37,773 nucleotides of DNA from JBCCAG01 sp050330955. Its GTDB lineage: Bacteria > Cyanobacteriota > Cyanobacteriia > CAKZMO01. The number at the start of each line of letters is the position of its first letter. The stretch's first letter is position 1. Made by a program: the position numbers and the translations under genes. The notes under the pieces are model-generated. The model was not told the DNA's origin. It ran no database searches and saw nothing but the letters and a program-made list of their open reading frames with translations. The stretch spans positions 1 to 37,773 of the forward strand of contig JBHJHJ010000038.1 of NCBI GenBank assembly GCA_050330955.1, written 5' to 3'. Shown piece after piece: positions 21,111-29,593 of this stretch.

Positions 21111-22985
21111 CTAGGGCAGCACGGGACGTAGCTTGAGGCGCACCGCGATCGCCGTGATGTTGTCGTGGCCGTTGTGGTGATTGGCCAGCCCAATCAGATT
21201 GGCCACCCCCTGAGCGAGGTTCGTTTGAGAACTCAGCAGCGGCTCTAAATGGCTTTCGTAGTGCTGCTCCAGCAGATCATTGTCCGTCAGCCCATCGGAG
21301 GCCAGAATGAACACTGCATCCTCCGTCACCGGGAGGTACTGGATATCGGGGCGGATATATTCCTGGCTGCGGGGGCCTAAGGCTTGGGTGAGCTGATAGG
21401 CGTCCTGACGCGCGTAGGCCACCTCGGGCGCAATGCCGCGGTGAATTTCCCGCTGGCCCACTTCATGGTCAACGGTGAGCTGCTCTAGGCCAAACTTGCG
21501 ACTCACCCGATACACACGGCTGTCGCCCACATGGGCGATCGCCACCTGCATTCCCTGGACGAGTAGCATCACTAGGGTGGTGCCCATGCGCCGGCTTCCC
21601 TGGGCCTCGCTCTCCTGATTTTGTTCGTAGATCGCCTGATTCGCGAGCCGAATGCTCTCGTTCAGGCTGGTTTCCGAGGGGAGCTGATTCGTCCAGGACT
21701 GGAGAGACTTGCGCAGCGTCTCCACAGCCATCATGCTGGCCACTTCTCCTGAAGCATGGCCGCCCATCCCATCGCACAAAATATAGAGGCCTTTAGCACT
21801 GCAGGTGCGGCCACCCGGCGTGTCCTGCTTATGGATGTCGGTTTGGATATAAAAACAGTCCTCATTGTGCTTCCGCAGCCGACCCACGTCGGTATAGCCT
21901 GCATCCGAGAGGCTGTAGAGCTGCATCGGCAGCACCACCGTGTCCACATCGTCTCCGTCGTCAAACGGATAGTCAGCAACCTGCTCACCCTCGGAGGACG
22001 GACCATGATCTAGCAGATTGTGCGGCATCGAATGGTCTGCTTCAGGCTGTTTCAAGCCAGCTTCAATGGTTTCAAGCCGCTGATTGAGATCCTCTAGACT
22101 CGTAATCTCACCGGTTTCAAGGGCTTCAAAGATTGGGCAAAGGTCTGATAGCGCCCCTGATAGCGTCTCAGGGAGATCGCTAAAGGTTTCGCGCCACAGC
22201 TGCCCCAAACGCGATAAGGGATAGACCTGATGAGGGTCGTTTGAATACAGCCGCTTGAGGCACAAGATTTGGTCTTCATCGATCCGCAGATTGTCGGCTA
22301 CAAGCAGGCTTTGGTGACAATTTTGAGAGGCTAGCAGACTCCAAAGCTGAATCATGTCATAGAGCCAGTGTAGGACCTGCTGAGCGACGGGCGCTGAACG
22401 CACGCCTTCGCTCAATGGCGATAGCCGCTCGCGGTCCTCTAGAATAAGCGCGGTGTAGCCGTCGGCAGTCCAAGCGTCTTGAACTTGAGGGCAAGTGGGA
22501 TAGAGCTCGTCTTGCAGAAAGAGGTGGGTTCGCACAAGGGGCGGAAAGGTGGCTAAGAGAGACTCTAGACCATCTTCTGGGCTCTTCGAGTCTGAATGGG
22601 TTGTGTTGGAGTCCGTCAGCGAGACCTCCAGAAAAGGCGGGTCTGTGGGCCTTGTATCTACGACAAAGCGCTCAATATCATCATCACGCTCTTGCCGTGG
22701 ACGGGAGGCTTGAAGAACGTAGCGCTCAGCCAATTGATTCCCGGGCTGACAGAGTTGAGACATAGCGGAGGCGATCGCACTGTCTTCGGGTTGGCTCTCC
22801 GCTTCACTCCCGGCCTGAGGGGGCTGCCTCGCAAAAATAAGGGCCAACTTTAGCTGGTTTGATTGAGGTCTTGGAGAGTCGAGCGGGTTGTCCAACAGCC
22901 TATCTGGCTGCAGGTTCACCCCGCACTCTTGACAAAACCTATTCTCATCAGGATTCTCAAACCGGCACTCAGGGCAGATAATCAT
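21111..22985 (-). CDS. zinc-ribbon PP2C-type serine/threonine phosphatase
   Basis: The 624-residue protein starts with a zinc ribbon (Cys4, Cys7, Cys18, Cys21). A central region of about 100-330 follows, then a complete PP2C (PPM) domain from about 360: DVGRLRKHNEDCFY, ILCDGMGGHASGEVAS, VAIAHVGDSRVYR, ILASDGLTDNDLL and GHDNITAIAVRL. The metal-binding Asp residues are present, so it should be an active Mn/Mg-dependent phosphatase. The central region (WLYDMIQLWSLLASQNCHQSLLVADNLRIDEDQILCLKRLY, then GQLWRET) has the layout of the C-lobe of a serine/threonine kinase with the catalytic residues lost. A fused pseudokinase is my interpretation. It converges on rlmH. Confidence 0.9.
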   Translation of the reverse strand: MIICPECRFENPDENRFCQECGVNLQPDRLLDNPLDSPRPQSNQLKLALIFARQPPQAGSEAESQPEDSAIASAMSQLCQPGNQLAERYVLQASRPRQERDDDIERFVVDTRPTDPPFLEVSLTDSNTTHSDSKSPEDGLESLLATFPPLVRTHLFLQDELYPTCPQVQDAWTADGYTALILEDRERLSPLSEGVRSAPVAQQVLHWLYDMIQLWSLLASQNCHQSLLVADNLRIDEDQILCLKRLYSNDPHQVYPLSRLGQLWRETFSDLPETLSGALSDLCPIFEALETGEITSLEDLNQRLETIEAGLKQPEADHSMPHNLLDHGPSSEGEQVADYPFDDGDDVDTVVLPMQLYSLSDAGYTDVGRLRKHNEDCFYIQTDIHKQDTPGGRTCSAKGLYILCDGMGGHASGEVASMMAVETLRKSLQSWTNQLPSETSLNESIRLANQAIYEQNQESEAQGSRRMGTTLVMLLVQGMQVAIAHVGDSRVYRVSRKFGLEQLTVDHEVGQREIHRGIAPEVAYARQDAYQLTQALGPRSQEYIRPDIQYLPVTEDAVFILASDGLTDNDLLEQHYESHLEPLLSSQTNLAQGVANLIGLANHHNGHDNITAIAVRLKLRPVLP

Positions 22986-23271
22986 TGACAGGCGTCCTAG
23001 TCACCACAGTCATCGGTAAGCTATAAAAATTTGTAGTTCGCTCTTTATTGACTTATTTGCAGCCATTGGCTTCAGGGTTCTCCGGTTTGATACCGAAAAG
23101 GCCCTTGGCAAAGTGGCCAGTACTTTAATCAATCGGTCCGACTTTACTCTTTTGTAACAGAGAGACCGCAGGTCAGGATGATTTCAGTAAGTTTTGACAT
23201 CAATAAAGCTTGATAATACCCAGCCTAGCCCAGCCCACGGCCTAGAGCACGCTCACTGCGATCGCCTTGGC

Positions 23272-23901
23272 TCATGCTTTTCCCAAGCGACGAAGCTGAT
23301 CGATCTCACGGGGCGTCAAGTCTCGCCGGGTCCCCGGCGCTAGTGCCCCTAGAGTGAGGGAGGCAATTGCCACCCGAATTAACCGCAGGGTGGGAAATCC
23401 GACCGCTGCTGTCATCCGCCGCACCTGACGGTTGCGCCCTTCAGTAATCGTCAGCTCTAGCCAGGCTGTCGGAACGCTTTTACGGTAGCGAATTGGCGGG
23501 TCGCGGGGAGGCACTGACGACGGAGAGATCAGGCGAACCGTAGCGGGGCGAGTGCGGTAGCCCTGAATCTCGACCCCGCGCCGCAGCCGCTCAAGGGCCA
23601 TCTCGTCAGGAATGCGTTCCACTTGAGCCCAGTAGGTCTTAGGGTGGTGAAATTTAGGATGGGACAAGCGATGTTGAAGCCCCCCATCGCTGGTGAGGAG
23701 CAGCAGCCCCTCGCTGTCGCGGTCAAGGCGACCAACGGGATACACCTGATGTACGGGGACAAAGGCGCTCAAGGTCTTTCGCCCAGAGGCATCGGTGAAC
23801 TGAGAGAGTACATCATAGGGCTTGTTTAATAAGATGTAGCGATGGCCCTGAACAGGGGATTTTGCGGGTTGGGGAGGCCGATATCGGTGGGCGCGGTCCA
23901 T
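23272..23901 (-). CDS. RsuA/RluE-family rRNA pseudouridine synthase
   Basis: The 209-residue protein starts catalysis with YILLNKPYDVLSQFTD. It carries the active-site motif GRLDRDSEGLLLLTSDG, with catalytic Asp in GRLDRDSEG, then KTYWAQVE and the TEGRNRQVRRMTAAVGFPTLRLIRV block of the RsuA/RluE subgroup. There is no N-terminal S4 domain, which fits RluE-like enzymes modifying 23S rRNA, but the exact target site is not readable. It is a single gene. The 286-nt spacer toward the PP2C gene (22986-23271) contains no confident feature. Confidence 0.92.
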   Translation of the reverse strand: MDRAHRYRPPQPAKSPVQGHRYILLNKPYDVLSQFTDASGRKTLSAFVPVHQVYPVGRLDRDSEGLLLLTSDGGLQHRLSHPKFHHPKTYWAQVERIPDEMALERLRRGVEIQGYRTRPATVRLISPSSVPPRDPPIRYRKSVPTAWLELTITEGRNRQVRRMTAAVGFPTLRLIRVAIASLTLGALAPGTRRDLTPREIDQLRRLGKA

Positions 23902-24065
23902 AGGGCAGCAGGACTGATGCGATAACTCAGCTTATGTGAAGGCATGTATCGACTCTATTAAGAAGAGCTTAGCGATCGCCCCCTATCTCGGGCGGAGCCT
24001 CTAGGCTTGAGATATTCTGAGAAACCTATTGCGATTTGCTTGGCCAAACGGGCCAGCTTGTTACC

Positions 24066-24371
24066 ATGAGCATAAACAATTTTCAGCGCTACCGCATGAT
24101 CTGCACGCTCTCATTTGGAGACATCTACGGCCAGGTGATTGTCTGGCTTGTGGTCATTTTTCTGAGCCTAGCGGCCGCTCTGGCGCTAATGGGAACCAGC
24201 CGCCCCATCTATGCCCTGACGACCGTCGGCTTAATTTTGGTGCTCTCCCTGCCGTTTTTGCTGTTTGCCTTTGTCACCACCCTGCTCAACCACATCGAGT
24301 TCAAGGCGGTCGATGAGCTAGAGAAGTCTTCCCCAGCCGCGGGCGCCCAAGCGGCCAAAGCCATGGGTTAA
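24066..24371 (+). CDS. small two-helix membrane protein preceding sdhA
   Basis: I start at ATG 24066 (MSINNFQRYRMICTL) rather than at an upstream TTG (24036), giving 101 residues. It has two hydrophobic helices, YGQVIVWLVVIFLSLAAALALMG and ALTTVGLILVLSLPFLLFAFVTTLL, followed by HIEFKAVDELEKSS and an Ala-rich tail. It lies 11 nt before the TTG start of sdhA, whose ribosome-binding site overlaps this gene's end, so the two are coupled. A small protein of this kind next to the flavoprotein subunit could be a membrane anchor, as cyanobacterial succinate dehydrogenase lacks recognisable SdhC/D. Only one His is available as a heme ligand. Family unrecognised. Confidence 0.78.
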   Translation: MSINNFQRYRMICTLSFGDIYGQVIVWLVVIFLSLAAALALMGTSRPIYALTTVGLILVLSLPFLLFAFVTTLLNHIEFKAVDELEKSSPAAGAQAAKAMG

Positions 24372-24382
24372 GGGCTGGCTCT

Positions 24383-26044
24383 TTGATTGATCACGACATT
24401 GTTATCGTTGGTGGGGGCCTCGCGGGCTCACGGGCGGCGCTAGAGATTTCACGCTGCGCTCCCCAGCTCAGCGTAGCCCTAGTTGCCAAAACCCACCCAA
24501 TTCGATCCCACTCCGTCGCGGCCCAAGGCGGCATTGCGGCTGCGCTCAAAAACGTTGACGCGGGCGACACTTGGGAAGCCCATGCCTTCGACACCGTTAA
24601 GGGCTCAGACTATCTGGCGGATCAAGACGCGGTTGCCATCTTGACCCAAAGCGCGCCTGAAGTGGTGATTGACCTAGAGCGCATGGGGGTGCTGTTTTCG
24701 CGACTGCCCGATGGCCGCGTCGCCCAGCGGGCCTTTGGTGGCCACAGCTATCGGCGCACCTGCTACGCCGCCGACAAAACGGGCCACGCCATCCTCCACG
24801 AGTTGATCTGCAACCTCCGCAGTAACGGTGTGGTCCTCTACGACGAGTGGTACGTGATGCGGCTCATCCTAGCCGATGGGCAGGCAAAGGGCGTAGTCAT
24901 GTACCGCATTCGAGATGGTGAGGTGGCCGTTGTGCGGACGAAGGCCGTTTTGTTTGCCACAGGCGGGTATGGCCGTACCTACAACACCACCTCCAACGAT
25001 TTTGCCTCTACGGGAGACGGACTCGCCATGACAGCGGCGGCGGGGCTACCCCTAGAAGACATGGAGTTCGTCCAGTTTCACCCCACTGGACTATTTCCCG
25101 TGGGCGTGCTGGTCTCCGAAGCGGTGCGGGGGGAAGGCGCTTACCTCATCAACGGCAAGGGCGATCGCTTTATGGCCAGCTATGCCCCCAGTCAAATGGA
25201 GCTCGCTCCCCGAGACATCACGTCCCGAGCCATCATCAAGGAGATTCGAGCGGGACGGGGTGGGACGGCGGGCAAAGCAGCAAACGGAGGAGCAGGCGGC
25301 CCCTGCGTCTATTTGGACGTGCGTCATCTGGGGCAGCAGTGCATCATGGACCGGATTCCCTTTTGCTGGGAAGAAGCCCACCGTCTTCTGGGAATAGACG
25401 CGGTGCACCAGCCTATTCCTGTGAGGCCCACGGCACATTATTCCATGGGGGGTATTCCCGTAACCACCGAAGGTCAGGTGCGCAGCAGTGCCAGCCAAAT
25501 GGTGTCAGGCTTTTTCGCGGCTGGAGAATGCGCCTGCGTCTCGGTCCACGGCGCCAACCGCTTGGGCAGTAATTCGCTGCTGGAGTGCGTGGTCTATGGC
25601 CAGCGGGTAGGAGCGGCGATCGCCCGCTACGCCCAGTCTCAGAAATACCCCGAGCTGGATGAGGCGCTCTGGCTATCGCGAGCCCAACAAACCCTCTCCA
25701 GCCTACTCAATCAAACCGGACCCTATCGAATTGCCGAGGTCAGAAGCGCATTTCAAGACTGCATGAGTGAGCACTGCGGAGTATTTCGGACCGAGGAAAC
25801 CATCCAGCTCGGCCTGTCCCAGCTCGCCCAGATTAAGGTAAAGCTTGGGCAGATTCGCCTCGACGATCAGCATCTGCTGTGGAACACAGAGCTGATTGAG
25901 GCTATGGAGCTGGCCAACCTGATTCAGGTGGGTGAGATCATTATGGCATCAGCGATCGCGCGGCGGGAGAGTCGCGGCGCCCACAGTCGGGAGGACTATC
26001 CCCAGCGGGATGACGGCACATTTCTCAAACACACGTTAGCCTAA
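24383..26044 (+). CDS. sdhA: succinate dehydrogenase flavoprotein subunit
   Basis: The 553-residue protein carries the FAD-binding IVGGGLAGSRAALE, the covalent-flavin His43 in RSHSVAAQGGIAAAL, the FAD-domain motif LLECVVYGQRVGAAIARY, and the active-site block RPTAHYSMGGIPV. It oxidises succinate to fumarate and feeds electrons to the plastoquinone pool through the iron-sulfur subunit, which is not in the window. It begins at TTG 24383; AAGGG at 24370-24374, eight bases upstream, supports that start and overlaps the preceding gene's stop. An insertion, GRGGTAGKAANGGAGGPCVYLDVRHLG, is Gly-rich. The gene is followed by a 102-nt spacer without a clear terminator. Confidence 0.95.
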   Translation: MIDHDIVIVGGGLAGSRAALEISRCAPQLSVALVAKTHPIRSHSVAAQGGIAAALKNVDAGDTWEAHAFDTVKGSDYLADQDAVAILTQSAPEVVIDLERMGVLFSRLPDGRVAQRAFGGHSYRRTCYAADKTGHAILHELICNLRSNGVVLYDEWYVMRLILADGQAKGVVMYRIRDGEVAVVRTKAVLFATGGYGRTYNTTSNDFASTGDGLAMTAAAGLPLEDMEFVQFHPTGLFPVGVLVSEAVRGEGAYLINGKGDRFMASYAPSQMELAPRDITSRAIIKEIRAGRGGTAGKAANGGAGGPCVYLDVRHLGQQCIMDRIPFCWEEAHRLLGIDAVHQPIPVRPTAHYSMGGIPVTTEGQVRSSASQMVSGFFAAGECACVSVHGANRLGSNSLLECVVYGQRVGAAIARYAQSQKYPELDEALWLSRAQQTLSSLLNQTGPYRIAEVRSAFQDCMSEHCGVFRTEETIQLGLSQLAQIKVKLGQIRLDDQHLLWNTELIEAMELANLIQVGEIIMASAIARRESRGAHSREDYPQRDDGTFLKHTLA

Positions 26045-26146
26045 GCCTCACCCAGCGGCGTTGACATCCGATATATGCCGGTTGTCGTCGATCGGTTCCC
26101 GCCCCAGGAGCGCAAGTATTAGATTTGACGATCAGAAGGGGCGCCG

Positions 26147-27211
26147 CTACCGCACCTGCAAATTTCCGCTGATGTTGTTGTAGCCCACCACAACCCCGTT
26201 TTTCAGCTCCACCGTGCTGCTGCCGTAGTAAAGCACCTCTTCACAAAATGAATCGCGGCGCTGAATCCGGGTGGGGGTTTGCTGAGCGTAAAACACCTCC
26301 TCCCGAAGCGAACCGAGGGTCCAAAGCTGCGTAGAGGCTTGATCCACGGGTTTCACTACGGGGGCAATGGTCACGCTGAGGGTGTCGTCAAAGTTGCTGT
26401 AGGCGACGACTCGGTCCCCCCGCAGTTCAACCACGTCATCGCCATAGTAAAGCAGCTCCATATCCAGTGACTCGTAGCTATTGACGCGGCCTGGCGTTCC
26501 TTCAATGGCGTAGATCGTTTCCTTTGGCGATCCTAGCGTCCACTGGCTGCCTTGGGTCAACTGCTGGGCTACGACGGTCTCCAAAGACGAGGCGTGGAGG
26601 TTGTTGTCAATATTTCTATACTGGGCAACGGCTCCGTGAATTAATTCTATCTGACTGTTGCCGTAGTACAGGATTTCTTTGCACTGAGTATCGAGCTGGA
26701 TTGTGCGAGAGGGCCTTCCCTCAATGGCTGTAACCAGCTCCCGCACCGATCCTGCGGACCAGACCCCCATTGTATCCGCCATTGCGGGTTGCACAACGGT
26801 GTTGTTCCGCGCGTAGGTCAAGTTACGCCGATATTCGCTGGCTTTGTCCTGTGCTAAGGCGTAGCTTTGGTTTTCAGCCGGTATAGCCTGCATCATATCG
26901 ATGGCCTCTTGCCATAGCGTCGCTACAGCGTGCCACTCTTCGCGAAATTCAGCGGATTGGGTAAGCTGCGCTGCGGCCATCGCCTTATTAATTGCCTTGC
27001 GAAAGACATCTGACGTCGCTGTTTCTTGGGTCTGCGGCAAAAGCGGAATATCCATCGAAAGACGATGGGTAATCGCAGCGGCGGCTATCACGAGGCTGAG
27101 CATAATAATTCCTGGTCCTGCCAGGCTCTCTCGCCGAGCGATCGCTCGGCGGTTCACCACGTCATAGCCAGAAGCCCCTAAATTCGTCTGCGATCGCGCT
27201 CGTTGTCCCAT
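26147..27211 (-). CDS. membrane-anchored protein with three BamE/SmpA-like repeats
   Basis: This 354-residue protein has an N-terminal membrane helix (about 33-50) and a helical stretch (about 68-136: EWHAVATLWQEAIDMMQAIPAENQ). Three homologous repeats of about 57 residues follow, at 150-206, 224-281 and 297-354. Each reads roughly W-x-x-GS-x-x-E-x-x-x-A-x-x-G-x-P-x-R, then E-x-L-Y-Y-G-x-x-x-x-E-L-x-x-G-x-V-x-x-Y-x-N. That pattern resembles the SmpA/BamE (PepSY-like) small domain of envelope lipoproteins. Most of it should face the periplasm. The function is unknown; scaffolding or sensing at the envelope is a guess. It converges on sdhA. Confidence 0.78.
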   Translation of the reverse strand: MGQRARSQTNLGASGYDVVNRRAIARRESLAGPGIIMLSLVIAAAAITHRLSMDIPLLPQTQETATSDVFRKAINKAMAAAQLTQSAEFREEWHAVATLWQEAIDMMQAIPAENQSYALAQDKASEYRRNLTYARNNTVVQPAMADTMGVWSAGSVRELVTAIEGRPSRTIQLDTQCKEILYYGNSQIELIHGAVAQYRNIDNNLHASSLETVVAQQLTQGSQWTLGSPKETIYAIEGTPGRVNSYESLDMELLYYGDDVVELRGDRVVAYSNFDDTLSVTIAPVVKPVDQASTQLWTLGSLREEVFYAQQTPTRIQRRDSFCEEVLYYGSSTVELKNGVVVGYNNISGNLQVR

Positions 27212-27271
27212 AGCCTAAAAGTTGTGTGATTAAGCGGGAAGGCTGTCTTGACCGCGTGGGCCAAATAGGTC

Positions 27272-27457
27272 TTATCTTACTTCGGTTCGCTGAGTCCGCC
27301 CTATGACCCGGACGATAGTTCCATCGACTTGAATAGCTTGAATATGTGCCGATGGCTTAATTCCCTGCCCCAACCGCAAATGAACCGACAACTGGACCAT
27401 CTGACGATCTGGCGCCCGCCGATAACCTGCCCCAGCATAGTTTATCTTATGACTCAC
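27272..27457 (-). CDS. possible small protein
   Basis: The minus strand encodes 61 residues ending LSVHLRLGQGIKPSAHIQAIQVDGTIVRVIGRTQRTEVR, which has the alternating pattern of a small beta-rich protein. It lies 60 nt downstream of the start of the neighbouring 26147-27211 gene, on the same strand and upstream of it. No motif or strong ribosome-binding sequence is evident. It may be a genuine small gene or chance; I keep it at low confidence. Confidence 0.3.
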   Translation of the reverse strand: MSHKINYAGAGYRRAPDRQMVQLSVHLRLGQGIKPSAHIQAIQVDGTIVRVIGRTQRTEVR

Positions 27458-27699
27458 TTTTGAACCGTTACTGGCGTTTTTAAGCGATTACTCACAAAAT
27501 CTAAATCTTTGGTCAAGCTCTACAAAGCCTCTGCAAATTTTTGGATAACGGTGCAAATTTTGTAGCTCTCGTGATAGGCCTCTGAAGCATTGGCTGGGTG
27601 ACATCGACTCAGACATACAGGCTAATATAAGGATGCCCAAGCTTCTGCGCTGCTGCCGCCACACTGCACACCCGAAGCGGAGCCTGCTCCACAGTGCTG

Positions 27700-27727
27700 T
27701 TGACTGGCTGCTCGCTTGAAATATTCT
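27700..27727 (+). promoter_or_regulatory. putative sigma70-like promoter of the ctp gene
   Basis: TTGACT (27700-27705) and TATTCT (27722-27727) are separated by 16 nt. The expected start is near 27734, about 55 nt before the ATG at 27790. No regulator site is recognised. Confidence 0.45.
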
Positions 27728-27789
27728 CGAAAGCCGCGCGGTGACCTAGGTTGCCGTTATTTCCCCGCCCTTTACCGCGATATCCATTG

Positions 27790-29145
27790 ATGACCCATTC
27801 GTCACTGACTCGTCTTGCCTGGAACATCACTGCGGGCGCTACCCTAGCTGTGACAGCCAGTCTCGCCCCTATCCCCTCTCCTAATGCCGCCTTAGCTACA
27901 GAAGATCTAGCCACAGAAGACTCCACCGCATCAATGCTGGTCAATAGTCCGAAGGCGATTTTGGACGAGGCGTGGCAAATTGTCAATCGCGACTACGTTG
28001 ACCCTGAATTTAACCAAACGGACTGGCGCCTAGTCCGAGAGCGTCTCCTGGGAAGGGACTACGTCTCCGTGGAAGGGGCTTATGCTGCGCTAAAGCGGGC
28101 CTTGAGGGCGCTTGACGATCCCTACACGCGCTTCATGGATCCGCAGCAGTACGCTGAGCTAACCAGTCAAACCTCAGGGGAGTTCTCGGGTATCGGCCTG
28201 CGGCTTCAGGTTCATCCGGTCACGGGATTCCTGACGGTCCTCTTGCCCCTCGAAGATTCCCCCGCTCTCCAGGCAGGCATTCAGGCGGGCGATCGCATTT
28301 TGACCATTGAAGGCCAGTCCACTGAGGGAATGGACGTCGAAGACGCAGCCCAGCTTATCCGGGGCGAGGCTGGAACGGCGGTTTCACTTCGCATCGAGCG
28401 GGGCGGATTTAGCGCCGGGCAGCGGTTCGACCTGTCGGTGAAGCGGGAGGTGCTTGAAGTGCCTGCCGTGACGGCGGCCCTGCGAACTGAGCAAGAGGCT
28501 CAGGTGGGCTACATCTACTTGAGTGAGTTTAGCGCCCATGCTGCCGAGCAAATGCAGAAGGCTATCCAAGAGCTATTAGATGAAGGGGCCGATGCATTCG
28601 TCTTGGATCTGCGCGGCAATCCTGGCGGTCTACTCCAGTCCAGCATCGAAATTTCCCGCATGTGGATTGATCAGGGCGTCATTGTGCAGACGGTTGATCG
28701 TAACGGCGCTAGTGAAGACACCTACGCCAATGCCACAGCCCTCACGGACCTACCGTTAGCGGTTCTGGTCGATGAGAAGTCGGCGAGCTCAAGCGAGATC
28801 CTCACCGGAGCGCTGCAGGACAATGGGCGAGCCCTAGTTCTAGGGACACAGACCTTTGGAAAAGCGCTGGTGCAGGCGGTACACCAGCTTTCCGATGGGT
28901 CAGGATTAGCGGTGACCGTCGCCCACTACTACACCCCCAAGGGGACAGACATCAGCGATCGCGGCATTACGCCCTCGGTTGAGCTGTCGCTGACGGCAAC
29001 TCAGCGCCGCAGCCTTTCGGCCAACCCTGAGCAACTGGGCACCCTCGCCGATCCCTATTATCGGGAGGCCCTTATGGTGCTCAGGCCGGCGATTTTGGCG
29101 CATCATCAGCGCACCGAGCTGTCGCGATCGCTGGATTTAGATTAG
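27790..29145 (+). CDS. carboxyl-terminal processing protease (S41 family)
   Basis: The ATG at 27790 gives a 451-residue protein that begins with a signal peptide (MTHSSLTRLAWNITAGATLAVTASLAPIPSPNAALA). An upstream TTG at 27751 would spoil that N-terminus. The order is an N-terminal helical part (EAWQIVNRDYVDPEFNQTDW), a PDZ domain (GIGLRLQVHPVTGFLTVLLPLEDSPALQAGIQAGDRI) and an S41 core with the catalytic Ser in DEKSASSSEILTGAL (near residue 334) and the Lys in TFGKALVQ (near 358). CtpA-type enzymes trim the C-terminus of PSII protein D1; related paralogues have other targets. psb28 is the next gene, convergent. Confidence 0.93.
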   Translation: MTHSSLTRLAWNITAGATLAVTASLAPIPSPNAALATEDLATEDSTASMLVNSPKAILDEAWQIVNRDYVDPEFNQTDWRLVRERLLGRDYVSVEGAYAALKRALRALDDPYTRFMDPQQYAELTSQTSGEFSGIGLRLQVHPVTGFLTVLLPLEDSPALQAGIQAGDRILTIEGQSTEGMDVEDAAQLIRGEAGTAVSLRIERGGFSAGQRFDLSVKREVLEVPAVTAALRTEQEAQVGYIYLSEFSAHAAEQMQKAIQELLDEGADAFVLDLRGNPGGLLQSSIEISRMWIDQGVIVQTVDRNGASEDTYANATALTDLPLAVLVDEKSASSSEILTGALQDNGRALVLGTQTFGKALVQAVHQLSDGSGLAVTVAHYYTPKGTDISDRGITPSVELSLTATQRRSLSANPEQLGTLADPYYREALMVLRPAILAHHQRTELSRSLDLD

Positions 29146-29197
29146 GGATGTGCGTTGACGGGCTAAGAGGGCGCGTCAGAGGGGCGCCCCCTACCTC

Positions 29198-29536
29198 TTA
29201 TGACTTGCTGAACTCAAGCCCGTTTTCTTTGCCGTAGCGCTCCATAAAACGCATGAAGCGGTCCCACTCCTGCACGCTTTTGATGGCGTAGACCGCCTCA
29301 ATGGCCGAAGCTTGACCGTTGACAAACTTTCCGTTCACCTCTCGGGTCGTCAGCTCACCTTCTTCATCGATAAGATACATGCCCGTGATATCTTCCATAT
29401 TTCCTTCAGAAAGTACCTTAGGGCTGTCAAAGTAGAAGGTGGCCGTTCCGTTTGTGCCGTCTTTTGCTCGGGTCAGACGGATGTCAGGAACGGTATCTTC
29501 GGGTGATCCCCCCTGGGAAAATTGAATTCTCGCCAT
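29198..29536 (-). CDS. psb28: photosystem II assembly protein Psb28
   Basis: The 112-residue protein is full-length Psb28: MARIQFSQGGSPEDTVPDIRLTRAKDG, then GTATFYFDSPKVL, EDITGMYLIDEEGELTTREVNGKFVNG, and the terminal EAVYAIKSVQEWDRFMRFMERYGKENGLEFSKS. Psb28 binds CP47/RC47 assembly intermediates on the cytoplasmic face and is released from mature photosystem II. The gene converges with the protease gene, 52 nt away. A GC-rich partial hairpin lies in that spacer but has no T-tract. Confidence 0.97.
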   Translation of the reverse strand: MARIQFSQGGSPEDTVPDIRLTRAKDGTNGTATFYFDSPKVLSEGNMEDITGMYLIDEEGELTTREVNGKFVNGQASAIEAVYAIKSVQEWDRFMRFMERYGKENGLEFSKS

Positions 29537-29593
29537 GGCTCTGTATCGCGATTCTAAAAAGTTATTCCTTCATCATCTCATGCCGTGCGGGCT

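Larger units (their letters stand above)
27212..27789. other. 578-nt spacer with weak features
   Basis: Between the repeat protein and the ctp protease I see a possible small minus-strand gene (27272-27457), a sigma70-like promoter (27700-27727), and a pair of GCAAATTTT direct repeats (near 27534 and 27552) flanked by AGCTCTACAAA and TTTTGTAGCTC, which form a loose inverted repeat. No tRNA or known ncRNA is recognisable. Confidence 0.5.

Noticed and set aside
27609..27986. 125-residue minus-strand frame overlapping the protease start
   Set aside because: It is antisense to the signal peptide and start of the S41 protease and has no supporting signals.
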